A stretch of DNA of 39,037 bases from Ferruginibacter sp. (GCA_025362235.1 JANYGZ010000102.1:1-39037); one strand, 5' to 3'; shown: positions 8,056 to 15,907, counted from the stretch's first letter. The notes: generated from the sequence alone by a model not told the origin. Program-made: numbers and translations.

Positions 8056-8715
8056 ATGAATTATTCTGTTTCAGAAGAAAACTACATCAAAAGCATTTAT
8101 CATCTTCAGCAACAAACCGAAACGGTTACCACCAATTCACTGGCCAACGAATTGCATACCAAACCGGCTTCGGTTACAGACATGCTAAAGAAGCTGCAAA
8201 CAAAAAAATTAGTGGAGTATGAAAAATACCGTGGTTTTAAATTGAACAGCACCGGCAACAAAATTGCCCTCAATATTGTACGCAGGCACCGCCTGTGGGA
8301 ATTTTTTTTAGTAAATAAATTAGGCTTTGAGTGGGATAAAGTACACGACATTGCAGAAGAACTGGAGCATGTAAGCAGTGCAGACCTTATTAAAAGGTTA
8401 GACAGTTTTTTAAACTTTCCACAAACAGATCCGCATGGTGACCCCATACCCGATACCAATGGAAAGATTGCCATCATTAAACAGCAATGCCTGACAGAAA
8501 TTGCAGCAAAAAAAAATGTGGTAGTTAGCTCTGTAAGCAACCAATCGCCGGAAATGCTGGAAATGTTAAAGCATTATCATATCGCCATCAGCACTACTTT
8601 AAAAGTAAATAAACATTTTGCTTTTGATGGCTCGGTAGAAATTAAAGTATCTCAACATGCTTCCTGCATTATCAGCCAGCAGGTGGCAGCAAATATTTTT
8701 GTACATCATGACTAA
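8056..8715 (+). CDS. mntR: DtxR/MntR-family metal-dependent repressor
   Basis: This gene encodes 219 residues. Residues 1-70 form a winged helix (SLANELHTKPASVTDMLKKLQTKKLVEYEKYRGFKLN). The dimerisation and metal domain follows (RHRLWEFFLV, HDIAEELEHVSSADLIKRLD, FPQTDPHGDPIP), and the last 70 residues look like the SH3/FeoA-like domain. The residue matching DtxR Cys102 is Glu (ELEH instead of xxWEH), the change seen in manganese-responsive members, so Mn2+ is the likely effector; iron cannot be excluded. The N-terminal metal ligand position reads ENYIK, so one site may be altered. Its stop overlaps the start of the transporter by eight bases, so the two are translationally coupled. Confidence 0.9.
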   Translation: MNYSVSEENYIKSIYHLQQQTETVTTNSLANELHTKPASVTDMLKKLQTKKLVEYEKYRGFKLNSTGNKIALNIVRRHRLWEFFLVNKLGFEWDKVHDIAEELEHVSSADLIKRLDSFLNFPQTDPHGDPIPDTNGKIAIIKQQCLTEIAAKKNVVVSSVSNQSPEMLEMLKHYHIAISTTLKVNKHFAFDGSVEIKVSQHASCIISQQVAANIFVHHD

Positions 8716-10588
8716 TCATTTATATACACATACTTCTTTAAGTGAAGTGCATCAAAGTATTGATACCACCGGTGGCAAAAAAACAGGTCTTAAAAAAATA
8801 CTGTCTTTTTTTGGGCCGGCTTACCTTATCAGCGTGGGTTATATGGACCCGGGCAACTGGGCAACAGACCTTGCCGGCGGCAGCAAGTTTGGGTATACTT
8901 TAATATGGGTGCTGTTAATGAGTAACCTAATGGCATTATTACTACAAGGGCTTTCTGCAAGGCTGGGTATAGTAAGAGGGCGTGACCTGGCACAAGCTAA
9001 CAGGGAAGCATACCCGAAATACGTGAATTTTATTTTATACATTTTTGCAGAAATTGCCATTGCTGCCTGCGACCTTGCAGAAGTATTGGGTATGGCCATT
9101 GGTATACAATTACTCACCGGACTGCCATTGGTATGGGGTGTTTCCATTACTGTGCTGGACACGTTTTTATTATTGTACCTGCAGGCATTGGGCATGAGAA
9201 AAATGGAAGCATTTATTATTGGCTTGGTTGCAGTAGTAGCCATCTCTTTTTTAATTGAAATAATTTTAGCCAAACCCGATTTGGGTGAAGTTGCTCTTGG
9301 TTTTATTCCACATACATTATCCGCCGAAGCACTGTATATTGGTATTGGTATTATTGGTGCCACGGTAATGCCGCATAATTTATACCTCCATTCGGCCCTG
9401 GTACAAACCAGGAAGATTGAGCGAACCGACGCAGGCATAAAACAAGCCATAAAATTTAATAGGATAGATACTACCATAGCACTAAACCTGGCATTTTTTG
9501 TAAATGCAGCCATACTGGTTTTAGCAGCTACCGTATTTTTTAAAACCGGTAACTCACAGGTGGCTGAAATAAAAGAAGCACACAGGTTACTACCCAGTTT
9601 TTTAGGAAACCTTGCGCCAATACTTTTTGCCATTGCGTTAATTGCTGCCGGCCAAAGCAGTACCATCACCGGCACTTTAGCAGGACAAATAATTATGGAA
9701 GGTTATTTAAGTTTAAGGGTAAACCCATGGGTAAGGCGGCTAATAACAAGGCTTTTAGCCATCATACCTGCATTGATTGTGATCATAATTTATGGAGAAA
9801 ATAATGTAGATGCCTTACTTATTTTTTGCCAGGTTATATTAAGCGTTCAATTAGGTTTTGCTATTATTCCATTAATCCATTTTGTAAGCGATAAAAAAAC
9901 GATGGGCATTTTCGCCATCAACACCATTACAAAAATTGCTGCCTGGGTAATTGCAGTTGTATTGGTTTTTTTAAATTTAAAAATGATTACCAATGAGGCT
10001 TCAGGTATTTTTTCAGCGGATGCTATGGGGCCAAAAATTATCTTAAGTATTGCAGGCATATTATTTTTATCATTGCTGGTTTACATTACTATATTTCCAT
10101 TATTAGGTAAAAGAAAAATACCAGCCTCCATACAAATGCATGCTGATGTTCATAGTTTGAAAGACCTGGTTATCCCTGAATTTCATAAAATTGCCATTGC
10201 ACTTGACTTTAGCGAAAATGATGAAAAATTACTGGCATTTGCATTGGGGCAGGGTAAACAAAACACACATTATATGCTGGTACATATTGTTGAAAGCGCT
10301 TCTGCAAAACTGCTGGGTACTGACAGTGATGATTATGAAACAAGGAAAGATAAAGAGCGAATGGACTTTTATGTGAGCTATTTACAAAAGCTGGGCCATA
10401 CTGCCGAAGGGTATCTAGGATTCAGGAACAGGGCAAAAGAAATAGTAAGGATCGTAAAAGGTCTTAAAGCAGATATGCTGGTAGTAGGCGCACACGGCCA
10501 TACAGGCTTAAAAGATTTTATTTATGGTGAAACTGTTAACAGTGTACGGCACGAATTAAAGATACCGGTACTGGTGGTAAACGTTTAA
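8708..10588 (+). CDS. mntH: Nramp-family Mn/Fe transporter fused to a UspA domain
   Basis: I use the ATG at 8708, inside the end of the regulator gene (ATGACTAA overlap); the frame is open further upstream but only over the regulator's coding sequence. Residues about 30-465 are the Nramp transporter: DPGN (Asp47-Asn50) in TM1 and MPHN (Met221) in TM6 are the metal ligands, with about 11-12 membrane segments. Residues about 490-626 form a universal stress protein domain (HKIAIALDFSENDEKLL...ADMLVVGAHGHTGLKDFIYGETVNSV), which normally binds ATP through G-2x-G-9x-G(S/T). Here the last pair is GE, so nucleotide binding may be altered. The protein imports Mn2+ or Fe2+ across the inner membrane; the cytoplasmic Usp domain may regulate transport. 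Confidence 0.93.
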   Translation: MTNHLYTHTSLSEVHQSIDTTGGKKTGLKKILSFFGPAYLISVGYMDPGNWATDLAGGSKFGYTLIWVLLMSNLMALLLQGLSARLGIVRGRDLAQANREAYPKYVNFILYIFAEIAIAACDLAEVLGMAIGIQLLTGLPLVWGVSITVLDTFLLLYLQALGMRKMEAFIIGLVAVVAISFLIEIILAKPDLGEVALGFIPHTLSAEALYIGIGIIGATVMPHNLYLHSALVQTRKIERTDAGIKQAIKFNRIDTTIALNLAFFVNAAILVLAATVFFKTGNSQVAEIKEAHRLLPSFLGNLAPILFAIALIAAGQSSTITGTLAGQIIMEGYLSLRVNPWVRRLITRLLAIIPALIVIIIYGENNVDALLIFCQVILSVQLGFAIIPLIHFVSDKKTMGIFAINTITKIAAWVIAVVLVFLNLKMITNEASGIFSADAMGPKIILSIAGILFLSLLVYITIFPLLGKRKIPASIQMHADVHSLKDLVIPEFHKIAIALDFSENDEKLLAFALGQGKQNTHYMLVHIVESASAKLLGTDSDDYETRKDKERMDFYVSYLQKLGHTAEGYLGFRNRAKEIVRIVKGLKADMLVVGAHGHTGLKDFIYGETVNSVRHELKIPVLVVNV

Positions 10589-10590
10589 TA

Positions 10591-10685
10591 TTTCACACAA
10601 AGAGCACTAAGGATACAAAGTACACAAAGAATATAGATGCGTAGGATTTGCTTTGTAACCTTTGTTTTTCGTTGTGGGCTTTGTG
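10591..10685. repeat. Hairpin repeat family T, copy 1
   Basis: This copy starts with TTTCACACAAAG, contains GATACAAAGTACACAAAG, and ends with the reverse motif GTGGGCTTTGTGT. It lies directly after the Nramp-Usp stop and is followed without a gap by a second copy. Convergent genes meet here, so the pair may serve as a two-way transcription end. Confidence 0.8.
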
Positions 10686-10787
10686 TTTCACACAAAGATA
10701 ACTAAGGATACAAAGTACACAAAGGAGATAGGTGCATGGCATTTTGCGTTGTGACCTTTGTTTTTTCTTTGTGTACTTTGTGTGAAA
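10686..10787. repeat. Hairpin repeat family T, copy 2
   Basis: TTTCACACAAAG (10686-10697) is mirrored by CTTTGTGTGAAA at the other end, and inner TACAAAGTACACAAAG is mirrored by CTTTGTGTACTTTGT. It ends five bases before the GH5 stop codon at 10792. A third copy is at 20432-20532. Confidence 0.82.
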
Positions 10788-10791
10788 TAAA

Positions 10792-11751
10792 CTACTTGTT
10801 TTTACTTGCCTTCTCTCTTAAAATCTCTCTTGTTTTAATACCCGATTCTTTCAAGTCATCCTTGCTCCAGTCGCCAAAATCGGATGCTGAGTTTTTTAGT
10901 ACAGAACAGGTTTCATCCTTATCCGAAACGGACCAGGTGATCCAGCTTATTTGTTTTGTATCCATCCATTTAATCCATTTGTTCCATTCATCATAATCTA
11001 TCGGGCCATTTCCCGTAGCCTGCATGCCTGCTGATTCTGAAACAAAAATAGGCAAGCCTTTTGCAATGGCTTCATCAGCCCTGTCCCTTAAATTCTTTTT
11101 ATGTGTACCGGCATAAAAATGCAGGGAATACATTAAATTTTTATAGCCGCTGATTGGGTCTTCTGCGGGCAAGTTAACATCCTGGTCCCAATGCGGGCTT
11201 CCTACTAAAATAATATTGTTTGGGTCAATGGCCCTGATGGTGGAGATTATTTCAGTAGAATATTTTTTTACTTCCGGCCATGTTTCAGCATCGGGTTCAT
11301 TAAATATTTCGTAAATAATATTGGGGTAGCTGCCATAAGTAGTGGCCATTTCTTTAAAAAACTCTTTGGCTTCTTTTAAATTAATATTATGGCTATGCCA
11401 GTCGATGATTACATAGATACCTTCGGTGATAGCTCCTTCAATTACAACTCTCATCAAACGTTTGGAAGTTGCTGAATCTTTTATATATCCTTTATCAGGC
11501 TCTACACCCATGGCGGCCCTAACTACATTACATTTCCAGTCCCGGTGCAACCATCGTACGGCTAAAGCTGTGTAAAAGCGTGGGTGAAAACAGCTCCAGC
11601 CAAAGCTCATGCCATTTAGCACAACCGGCTGGTTATATTGGTCCACTATCCTGGTTTCATCAACACTTAACCTGCCATGTATTTTTACAGGCTGTGCGTT
11701 ACAGTAAAAAATAGTACTGAGACAAACTAATACGATTGCGATTATTTTCAT
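10792..11751 (-). CDS. Secreted GH5 endo-beta-glycanase (glucanase/mannanase type)
   Basis: The ATG at 11751 gives a signal peptide (MKIIAIVLVCLSTIFYCNA) and a 319-residue product; an upstream in-frame ATG would only add a polar leader. The catalytic domain covers almost the whole protein. Glu152 in YEIFNEP is the acid/base and Glu239 in FVSES the nucleophile; DWHSH near residue 120 and HFYAGTH near 211 are also typical of GH5, most like subfamily 2 endo-1,4-glucanases. No binding module is visible. With the mannan genes upstream, it probably cuts glucan or glucomannan chains outside the cytoplasm. It is separated from the rest of that locus by the repeat-rich island at 11.8-16.1 kb. Confidence 0.9.
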   Translation of the reverse strand: MKIIAIVLVCLSTIFYCNAQPVKIHGRLSVDETRIVDQYNQPVVLNGMSFGWSCFHPRFYTALAVRWLHRDWKCNVVRAAMGVEPDKGYIKDSATSKRLMRVVIEGAITEGIYVIIDWHSHNINLKEAKEFFKEMATTYGSYPNIIYEIFNEPDAETWPEVKKYSTEIISTIRAIDPNNIILVGSPHWDQDVNLPAEDPISGYKNLMYSLHFYAGTHKKNLRDRADEAIAKGLPIFVSESAGMQATGNGPIDYDEWNKWIKWMDTKQISWITWSVSDKDETCSVLKNSASDFGDWSKDDLKESGIKTREILREKASKNK

Positions 11752-11957
11752 TGTAGTTTTATTTAGTAGTAGTTTAACGCGCTGATATTGCATTAACAAT
11801 ATTGCATTGCCACATTCATTTTAAGAAGCCTGAAAGTTACAGGGTTTTCTTTAAAAAACTTTCTTCCAGAGCAATACTTCCCAAACGTTCACATGCGGGT
11901 TAAGCCTTAGCTGACACGCCGTCAACACAGAGCCGGAATAATTGATTACCCTGCATA

Positions 11958-12022
11958 AGAGACGACATCTTTCTGAAAAGCAACTCCAACTTTGTGGCAT
12001 GTTCCAAAAAGATGTCATCTCT
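11958..12022. repeat. Inverted repeat with 15-bp arms
   Basis: AGAGACGACATCTTT (11958-11972) pairs with AAAGATGTCATCTCT (12008-12022) with one mismatch. The gap between the GH5 start and the gene at 12236 has no convincing reading frame; it holds this element and the repeat at 12049-12148. Its higher GC stretches differ from the surrounding AT-rich DNA. Confidence 0.7.
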
Positions 12023-12048
12023 GCGAAGGCTTCAGGAATTCGAAAGCC

Positions 12049-12148
12049 AAATCAATTGGGTTTATTGAAGAAATGTGATACGGTTCCGTAGTAACGGTGA
12101 GTCCTTCCTCCATAAACACGACCCATGCAGAGACTCACCTGTGAACGT
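12049..12148. repeat. 100-bp dispersed repeat family A, copy 1
   Basis: This stretch aligns without gaps to 15266-15365 with about nine differences (about 91% identical). It begins AAATCAATTGGG, contains GGTGAGTC and GACTCACC as an inverted pair, and ends CTGTGAACGT. The similarity continues weakly outside (GCGAAGGC before, GACTTGCTCC after, with indels). A piece with GGGAGCAAGTC at 13712-13722 may be a fragment in the other orientation. Confidence 0.85.
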
Positions 12149-12235
12149 AGACTTGCTCCCTAAAAAAGCAACGTTTCTTTGCCAAGCCACGAGTAGAGCC
12201 AAAAAATGGGTTACTGTAAATAATCTTTAATTCCT

Positions 12236-12628
12236 TCAGGTGCCTGCTGGAACTATAAGCATATATCCTATTAGGAAACCAATTGCGCATAAAAAGATTA
12301 TAGAAATGGAAATAGTCGTTCCCATATTTTTATTCATTTTAAAACCACTTGCAGAAATAGATTCATATCTACCTTGTTTTACATAAACATAATTTAGTAG
12401 CTGATTTAAAACAACAGCGGCCAACACGACAAAAAAACTCGATATTTTAAAATTACTTTGTTTCCAAAAAGTACTTTCCAATATAGTTTCTATAAAACTA
12501 AATAATCCTGCCATTGCAAAAACTGTTGCATAGATAGCCCGTTGTAGGGGTGTAGACCATACAAGTCTCTTTTTATTTTTTTCAAACCAATATGTTAAAT
12601 AATAAATCAAAAAATCTATTGCTATCAT
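12236..12628 (-). CDS. Small orphan membrane protein
   Basis: I do not recognise this 130-residue protein. It has about three hydrophobic segments (residues about 30-50, 60-80 and 105-127), a basic stretch FEKNKKRLVW after the first amphipathic helix, and a polar linker (YVKQGRYESISASGFKMNKN). It may be an inner-membrane protein. It stands alone in the repeat-rich island with no partner in the same operon. The reading frame looks real because the hydrophobic segments are long and even and the ATG is well placed. Confidence 0.6.
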   Translation of the reverse strand: MIAIDFLIYYLTYWFEKNKKRLVWSTPLQRAIYATVFAMAGLFSFIETILESTFWKQSNFKISSFFVVLAAVVLNQLLNYVYVKQGRYESISASGFKMNKNMGTTISISIIFLCAIGFLIGYMLIVPAGT

Positions 12629-12716
12629 CTATAATGTATTTTACTTGTAAAAGTAGTCATGAATTGCATCTATTCCCTTTGTACCCAAATTTCAAGTCAA
12701 TTCTAACCCAGATAGT

Positions 12717-12751
12717 CGCAGGTCTCCGACCTGTTGCCTGTCGTTACTAAT
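12717..12751. repeat. 35-bp inverted partner of repeat B
   Basis: This segment is the exact reverse complement (35 of 35) of 14040-14074, the last part of repeat B copy 2. It contains the small hairpin CAGGTCTCCGACCTG. With 14040-14074 it brackets about 1.36 kb holding a doubtful small ORF and a broken lipoprotein gene. Confidence 0.9.
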
Positions 12752-12816
12752 CCTAAAATTTAGTCACTCATTGTAAAATAAATGTCCTGCCTATCGACAA
12801 ACTTATATTTTTAATT

Positions 12817-12943
12817 CATTGCATTTTTTCAATAAACATACAAATTATTTTTTTAGGATGACAGAGTTTCGTAAATGGAAGTGTATATCTTGCGTGGCAT
12901 TAGTAACGAACGGCGACAGGTGGGAGACCTGCGCCAAATAGGA
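12817..12943. repeat. 127-bp dispersed repeat family B, copy 1
   Basis: It aligns without gaps to 13958-14084 at about 90% identity, from CATTGCATTTTTTC to the GGAGACCTGCGC end. It includes ATTATTTTTTTAG, GACAGAG, CGTAAATGG and TATCTTGCGTGGCATTAG. A short reading frame starting at the ATG of AAATGG is open in both copies. Confidence 0.9.
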
Positions 12944-13087
12944 GGTGCATTGTTTAATACGTCGGTTGCACAAGCTGATTTGGACCTTGCTCATGATGCA
13001 GAATGGGTTATATTTTATAAAATGGTTGGATTAAAAGATACAATTATAGGGCAACCCATAAGTTCCAACGAATTTCATTGGCCCTAG
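12875..13087 (+). CDS. Doubtful 70-residue ORF starting inside repeat B
   Basis: The first 23 or so codons (MEVYILRGISNERRQVGDLR...) are repeat B sequence, so the start codon and N-terminus come from a repeat. The rest (ALFNTSVAQADLDLAHDAEWVIFYKM...SSNEFHWP) has a protein-like composition and could be the tail of a broken gene. I recognise no family, and there is no clear ribosome-binding or promoter signal. It is listed because the frame is open past the repeat; it may well not be a gene. Confidence 0.25.
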   Translation: MEVYILRGISNERRQVGDLRQIGGALFNTSVAQADLDLAHDAEWVIFYKMVGLKDTIIGQPISSNEFHWP

Positions 13088-13134
13088 CTATTACTGTTAC
13101 GTTTACTGACTTAGGAACACTTAAAAAATTTTAA

Positions 13135-13609
13135 ATGATACAAGCTAAAATTAGAAGCAGCATATTGTTACTGTTCGTAATAGTTACATTTATATATTTT
13201 ACCAGTTGTGTTAGTTCTGTATGTCCTCCTGTTAAAGAATACGAGTATTTAGGCAATATGAAGCAATTAATATCGGGTCTTAAAGATCTTACGTTTAAAG
13301 ATTCAAATATAATTTTTAATATAACTGATACCGTCGGTACTGATAATAAAACCTACGGTTTATATTTTAATATAAGGATAAAGGACAATAACAGAAATAT
13401 AAGCTAAGTGTGAAAATAATAATCGCAATATATCCAGAATAAAATTTATAGGAGCACATGATGAAACTAATAAAACAGGTGGTTACAAAGCAAACGATTC
13501 TGAAGTAAAAGCACTATTAAATTATTTTGACTCACAATTTTTAACTGAACTCGAAACCAAAGAAAATATTAAGATTACCCCCATTGGCACAAGGGTGTCG
13601 GGCAGGTAA
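13135..13609 (+). pseudogene. Frameshifted lipoprotein gene
   Basis: The first frame (13135-13407) gives 90 residues with a lipoprotein signal (SILLLFVIVTFIYFTSC, acceptor Cys at the lipobox FTSC). It then stops at TAA 13405-13407. In the +1 frame a protein-like sequence begins at once (KCENNNRNISRIKFIGAHD...KALLNYFDSQFLTELE) and runs to TAA at 13607-13609. Removing one T near 13405 would join the two into a single protein of about 157 residues. The repeated DNNRNIS/NNNRNIS at the junction could also mean a small local duplication. I recognise no family. It lies inside the segment bracketed by the 35-bp inverted repeat. Confidence 0.6.
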
Positions 13610-13716
13610 ATGTGGGTTGGCAATCCTCACGCTGGCGCAGGACTGTCATCAAAAATAATCAGTCAGCCCCGTAGGCGCGGGAATGTAAGAAGAAAGAAAT
13701 TCCATTTTTTAGGGAG

Positions 13717-13758
13717 CAAGTCTTTTTTCGGGATCAAGTCTTTTTTCGGGATCAAGTC
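13717..13758. repeat. Tandem 18-bp repeat, 2.3 copies
   Basis: The unit CAAGTCTTTTTTCGGGAT occurs twice in a row, then a partial third copy CAAGTC. The surrounding gap 13610-13957 holds GC-rich fragments that look like pieces of repeats (AGCAAGTCT, AAACGTTCTCAGGCGGG). An 83-codon open frame across it is not convincing. A short C-terminal-like stretch (KPTFFEIVDDLKFLGV) before 13940 may be a gene scrap. Confidence 0.7.
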
Positions 13759-13957
13759 TTCTCAAACGTTCTCAGGCGGGTCTGGGCATAGCCGACCAGC
13801 CGCATTTTTTAGGATATTAAGCAATGAGAAGTTTTATTTCAGATTTGCGATTCGCTTATAGGTATTTTGCCTAATTCTAATAAAACCGACATTCTTTGAA
13901 ATAGTTGATGATCTTAAGTTTTTAGGTGTATAATTTTTACCAGATAGAAGCAGGTCT

Positions 13958-14084
13958 CATTGCATTTTTTCGATAAACATACAAATTATTTTTTTAGAAT
14001 GACAGAGCTTCGTAAATGGTAGTGCATATCTTGCGTGGCATTAGTAACGACAGGCAACAGGTCGGAGACCTGCGCTAAATAGGG
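13958..14084. repeat. 127-bp dispersed repeat family B, copy 2
   Basis: Direct repeat of 12817-12943. Its right part (14040-14074) is a perfect inverted match to 12717-12751. It ends three bases before the stop codon of the FemAB-like gene at 14087, so insertion close to the 3' end of that gene is plausible. Confidence 0.9.
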
Positions 14085-14086
14085 GA

Positions 14087-14830
14087 CTACAATTTCCCTG
14101 TCGTTCCGATTAATTTTGATATTTTCTTTAGAAACCAATAACCGTATGAATAATAATTTATGCAGGTTACAATCTTGCCACCAAAAAATAATTTAAAGCT
14201 ATTGATGCCTTTCATGCTTACATCCTGCGTATCTTTTGCATAGCCGCCAAAGTCGAACACTTTAAAACCCATTTTCTTGAAATGCAGGATATCGCTCACT
14301 ACCAGGTATTTATGCGCCCTTCCCACCAGGCTTTTGTCGCCATCGTCGTGCAGTCTTCTTGTGCCTGAATGAATCCCGCGCACTATGCCAATATTTTTAT
14401 CGATAAGATAACTGTGGGCAGCAAGTATCTGCCCGTTATTTTCTGCAAAACTCATTGCGACACAATCGCCTAACGCCACCATATTTTCCTTGCTTGCAGT
14501 AAATGTGTTTTTTCTTATTGCAAAATCATTAAAAAACTCCACAAATCCATCTATATCATCATCAAAATAACAAATCGTTCCTTCAGTTGCTGCTTTCTTT
14601 ATCTTTCTTCGCACATCGTTGGAGAAATTAGCAAAGATTATTTCCTGATCCTGTTCAAGGTTCAATTCAACCGTATAGCTAATATCTTTTACTCCGTGAA
14701 ATTGTTTCTTATGCTGATCTTTCAAGTGCATAAAAACGTTGAGAGAAAATATATCGGCAATGCGAAATTGATAATCGAACCATGTTTCCCGCACCTTGAA
14801 AAGAAATATTTTTTTATAATATTTTATCAT
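14087..14830 (-). CDS. FemAB/GNAT-like acyl or aminoacyl transferase
   Basis: This gene encodes 247 residues. The middle and C-terminus follow the FemAB/GNAT-fold pattern: FSNDVRRKIKKA (as in Fem proteins), a long helix region, ILAAHSYLIDKNIGIVRGIHSG, HKYLVVSDILHFKKMGFKVFDFGGY, and MKGINSFKLFFGGKIV near residues 215-230. Such proteins add amino acids to peptidoglycan precursors or acylate sugars, using aminoacyl-tRNA or acyl-CoA. It has one domain only, shorter than true FemA/FemX (about 400), so the substrate cannot be stated; a role in surface polysaccharide or lipid modification is equally possible. There is no signal peptide. It is alone in the island, with repeat B copy 2 at its end. Confidence 0.7.
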   Translation of the reverse strand: MIKYYKKIFLFKVRETWFDYQFRIADIFSLNVFMHLKDQHKKQFHGVKDISYTVELNLEQDQEIIFANFSNDVRRKIKKAATEGTICYFDDDIDGFVEFFNDFAIRKNTFTASKENMVALGDCVAMSFAENNGQILAAHSYLIDKNIGIVRGIHSGTRRLHDDGDKSLVGRAHKYLVVSDILHFKKMGFKVFDFGGYAKDTQDVSMKGINSFKLFFGGKIVTCINYYSYGYWFLKKISKLIGTTGKL

Positions 14831-15265
14831 GTTAATTATGGGTTAAATAATCAGACATTTTCTTTCGAGGCAAATTGTAGATTCCCAATGCTTTAAATTG
14901 TGTAGGGTCGGATACGTAGTTCTTCCATCAGGCAATGTTCTTATTTAAACCGGCAGTCAGGATAGAAGCCCTACGTATTGATGTAAAAGATTGGATTCAA
15001 AAACCTGTAAGATTAAAACTCATCATCTTAAAACGGATGGAAGGCACGAATGGTTGCTTAAGCATTTTTTTATTTTCAACGCTACTTAATCGCCTGTATA
15101 TTTTTGGTCTATTTGATAATTCATTACCAAAGCTATCGTATAAAGACTTTCCGGATTTTGTGGCAGGTTGAATGTTATTAGTTATATAATTAGTATACTT
15201 TTACTCCTTCCCAGCAAAGTCCCTTGCCAACACACGGGCTCGGGAGGAGACGTTGCTGCGAAGGC
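14831..15265. other. Gap with no convincing gene
   Basis: A 78-codon frame (14935-15171, plus strand, MFLFKPAVRIEALRID...) is open but has no recognisable family, signal or ribosome-binding context. A 27-residue tail-like stretch (NLPQNPESLYTIALVMNYQ...) can be read on the minus strand over the same bases. Either could be gene debris. The segment from 15230 on already shows the GC-rich lead into repeat A copy 2. Confidence 0.4.
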
Positions 15266-15365
15266 AAATCAATTGGGTTTATTGAACAAATGTGATACGG
15301 CTCCCTAGTAACAGTGAGTCCTGCCTCCATAGACACGGCCAATGCGGAGACTCACCTGTGAACGT
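15266..15365. repeat. 100-bp dispersed repeat family A, copy 2
   Basis: Same orientation and length as 12049-12148, about 91% identical. The pair of copies lies about 3.2 kb apart, inside the island between GH5 and the GH-D enzyme. From 15366 to 15529 there is no gene; the segment holds another small GC-rich hairpin (CCCAGCGCCAGACTGGG near 15494). Confidence 0.85.
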
Positions 15366-15529
15366 TCTCGGATGGGAGACTTGCTCCGAAAAAAAGAAAT
15401 GCCCATCCTATGTTTTGATACACTAAAAGTTATATTATTTAATTAGTAGTAACTGCTTGGCACAGGAAGCTAACGCTCATTGCCCACGCCTCATCCCAGC
15501 GCCAGACTGGGTGTGATAAATTAGTAAAA

Positions 15530-15901
15530 CTAATAAGTAGGAATACTATCCAATTTATTCATATCACTTGAATTTTTATAATAAATGATGGACGAGTCCT
15601 TTACAACGTCTTCAAAAGTCCCTAAATGTATATTGGGTTTGGGCATTTCCCATTTATCGGGATTGTATTTATCAATAAACAATAAAAATTTATCCCCGTA
15701 GGTGAAATACCTTGCGTCGAAGGAAGTGAAATCTAAAAATTTCTTACTCTTGTAAAAATAGACAAAAGTTTTCGCCCCATTTCTAGCAACGCTTGGCTCT
15801 ACTATCTTGCCTATTATTCCAATTTTATTTTCCGGTTTAATAGGTTGACTACACGATAAGACCGATAATAGAATTAATATCAACAAATTCGCTCTAATCA
15901 T
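15530..15901 (-). CDS. Small orphan lipoprotein
   Basis: This gene encodes 123 residues. The N-terminus MIRANLLILILLSVLSCSQPIKPE is a lipoprotein signal with lipobox VLSC (Cys17), so the protein is probably membrane-anchored outside the cytoplasm. The mature part (IGIIGKIVEPSVARNGAKTFVYFYKSKKFLDF...) looks like a small beta-rich domain. I recognise no family. Its ATG is seven bases past the stop codon of an apparent gene remnant on the same strand, so the two may once have formed an operon. Such pairs of an effector and a small lipoprotein often mean protection, but nothing here proves that. Confidence 0.7.
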   Translation of the reverse strand: MIRANLLILILLSVLSCSQPIKPENKIGIIGKIVEPSVARNGAKTFVYFYKSKKFLDFTSFDARYFTYGDKFLLFIDKYNPDKWEMPKPNIHLGTFEDVVKDSSIIYYKNSSDMNKLDSIPTY

Positions 15902-15907
15902 AATAAA

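Noticed and set aside
8839..9675. Long minus-strand reading frame across the Nramp transporter gene
   Set aside because: It is a shadow of the plus-strand coding sequence, with implausible composition and no start signals; the plus-strand protein has all Nramp motifs.
13610..13861. An 83-codon plus-strand reading frame (MWVGNPHAGAGL...)
   Set aside because: It spans a tandem 18-bp repeat and GC-rich repeat fragments, has Phe/Lys/Ser low complexity from the repeat, and resembles no protein family.
12717..14084. Integron-type cassette array with attC sites
   Set aside because: The B repeats contain GTTACTAAT but not the GTTRRRY/RYYYAAC core pairing of attC, and no integron integrase is visible.
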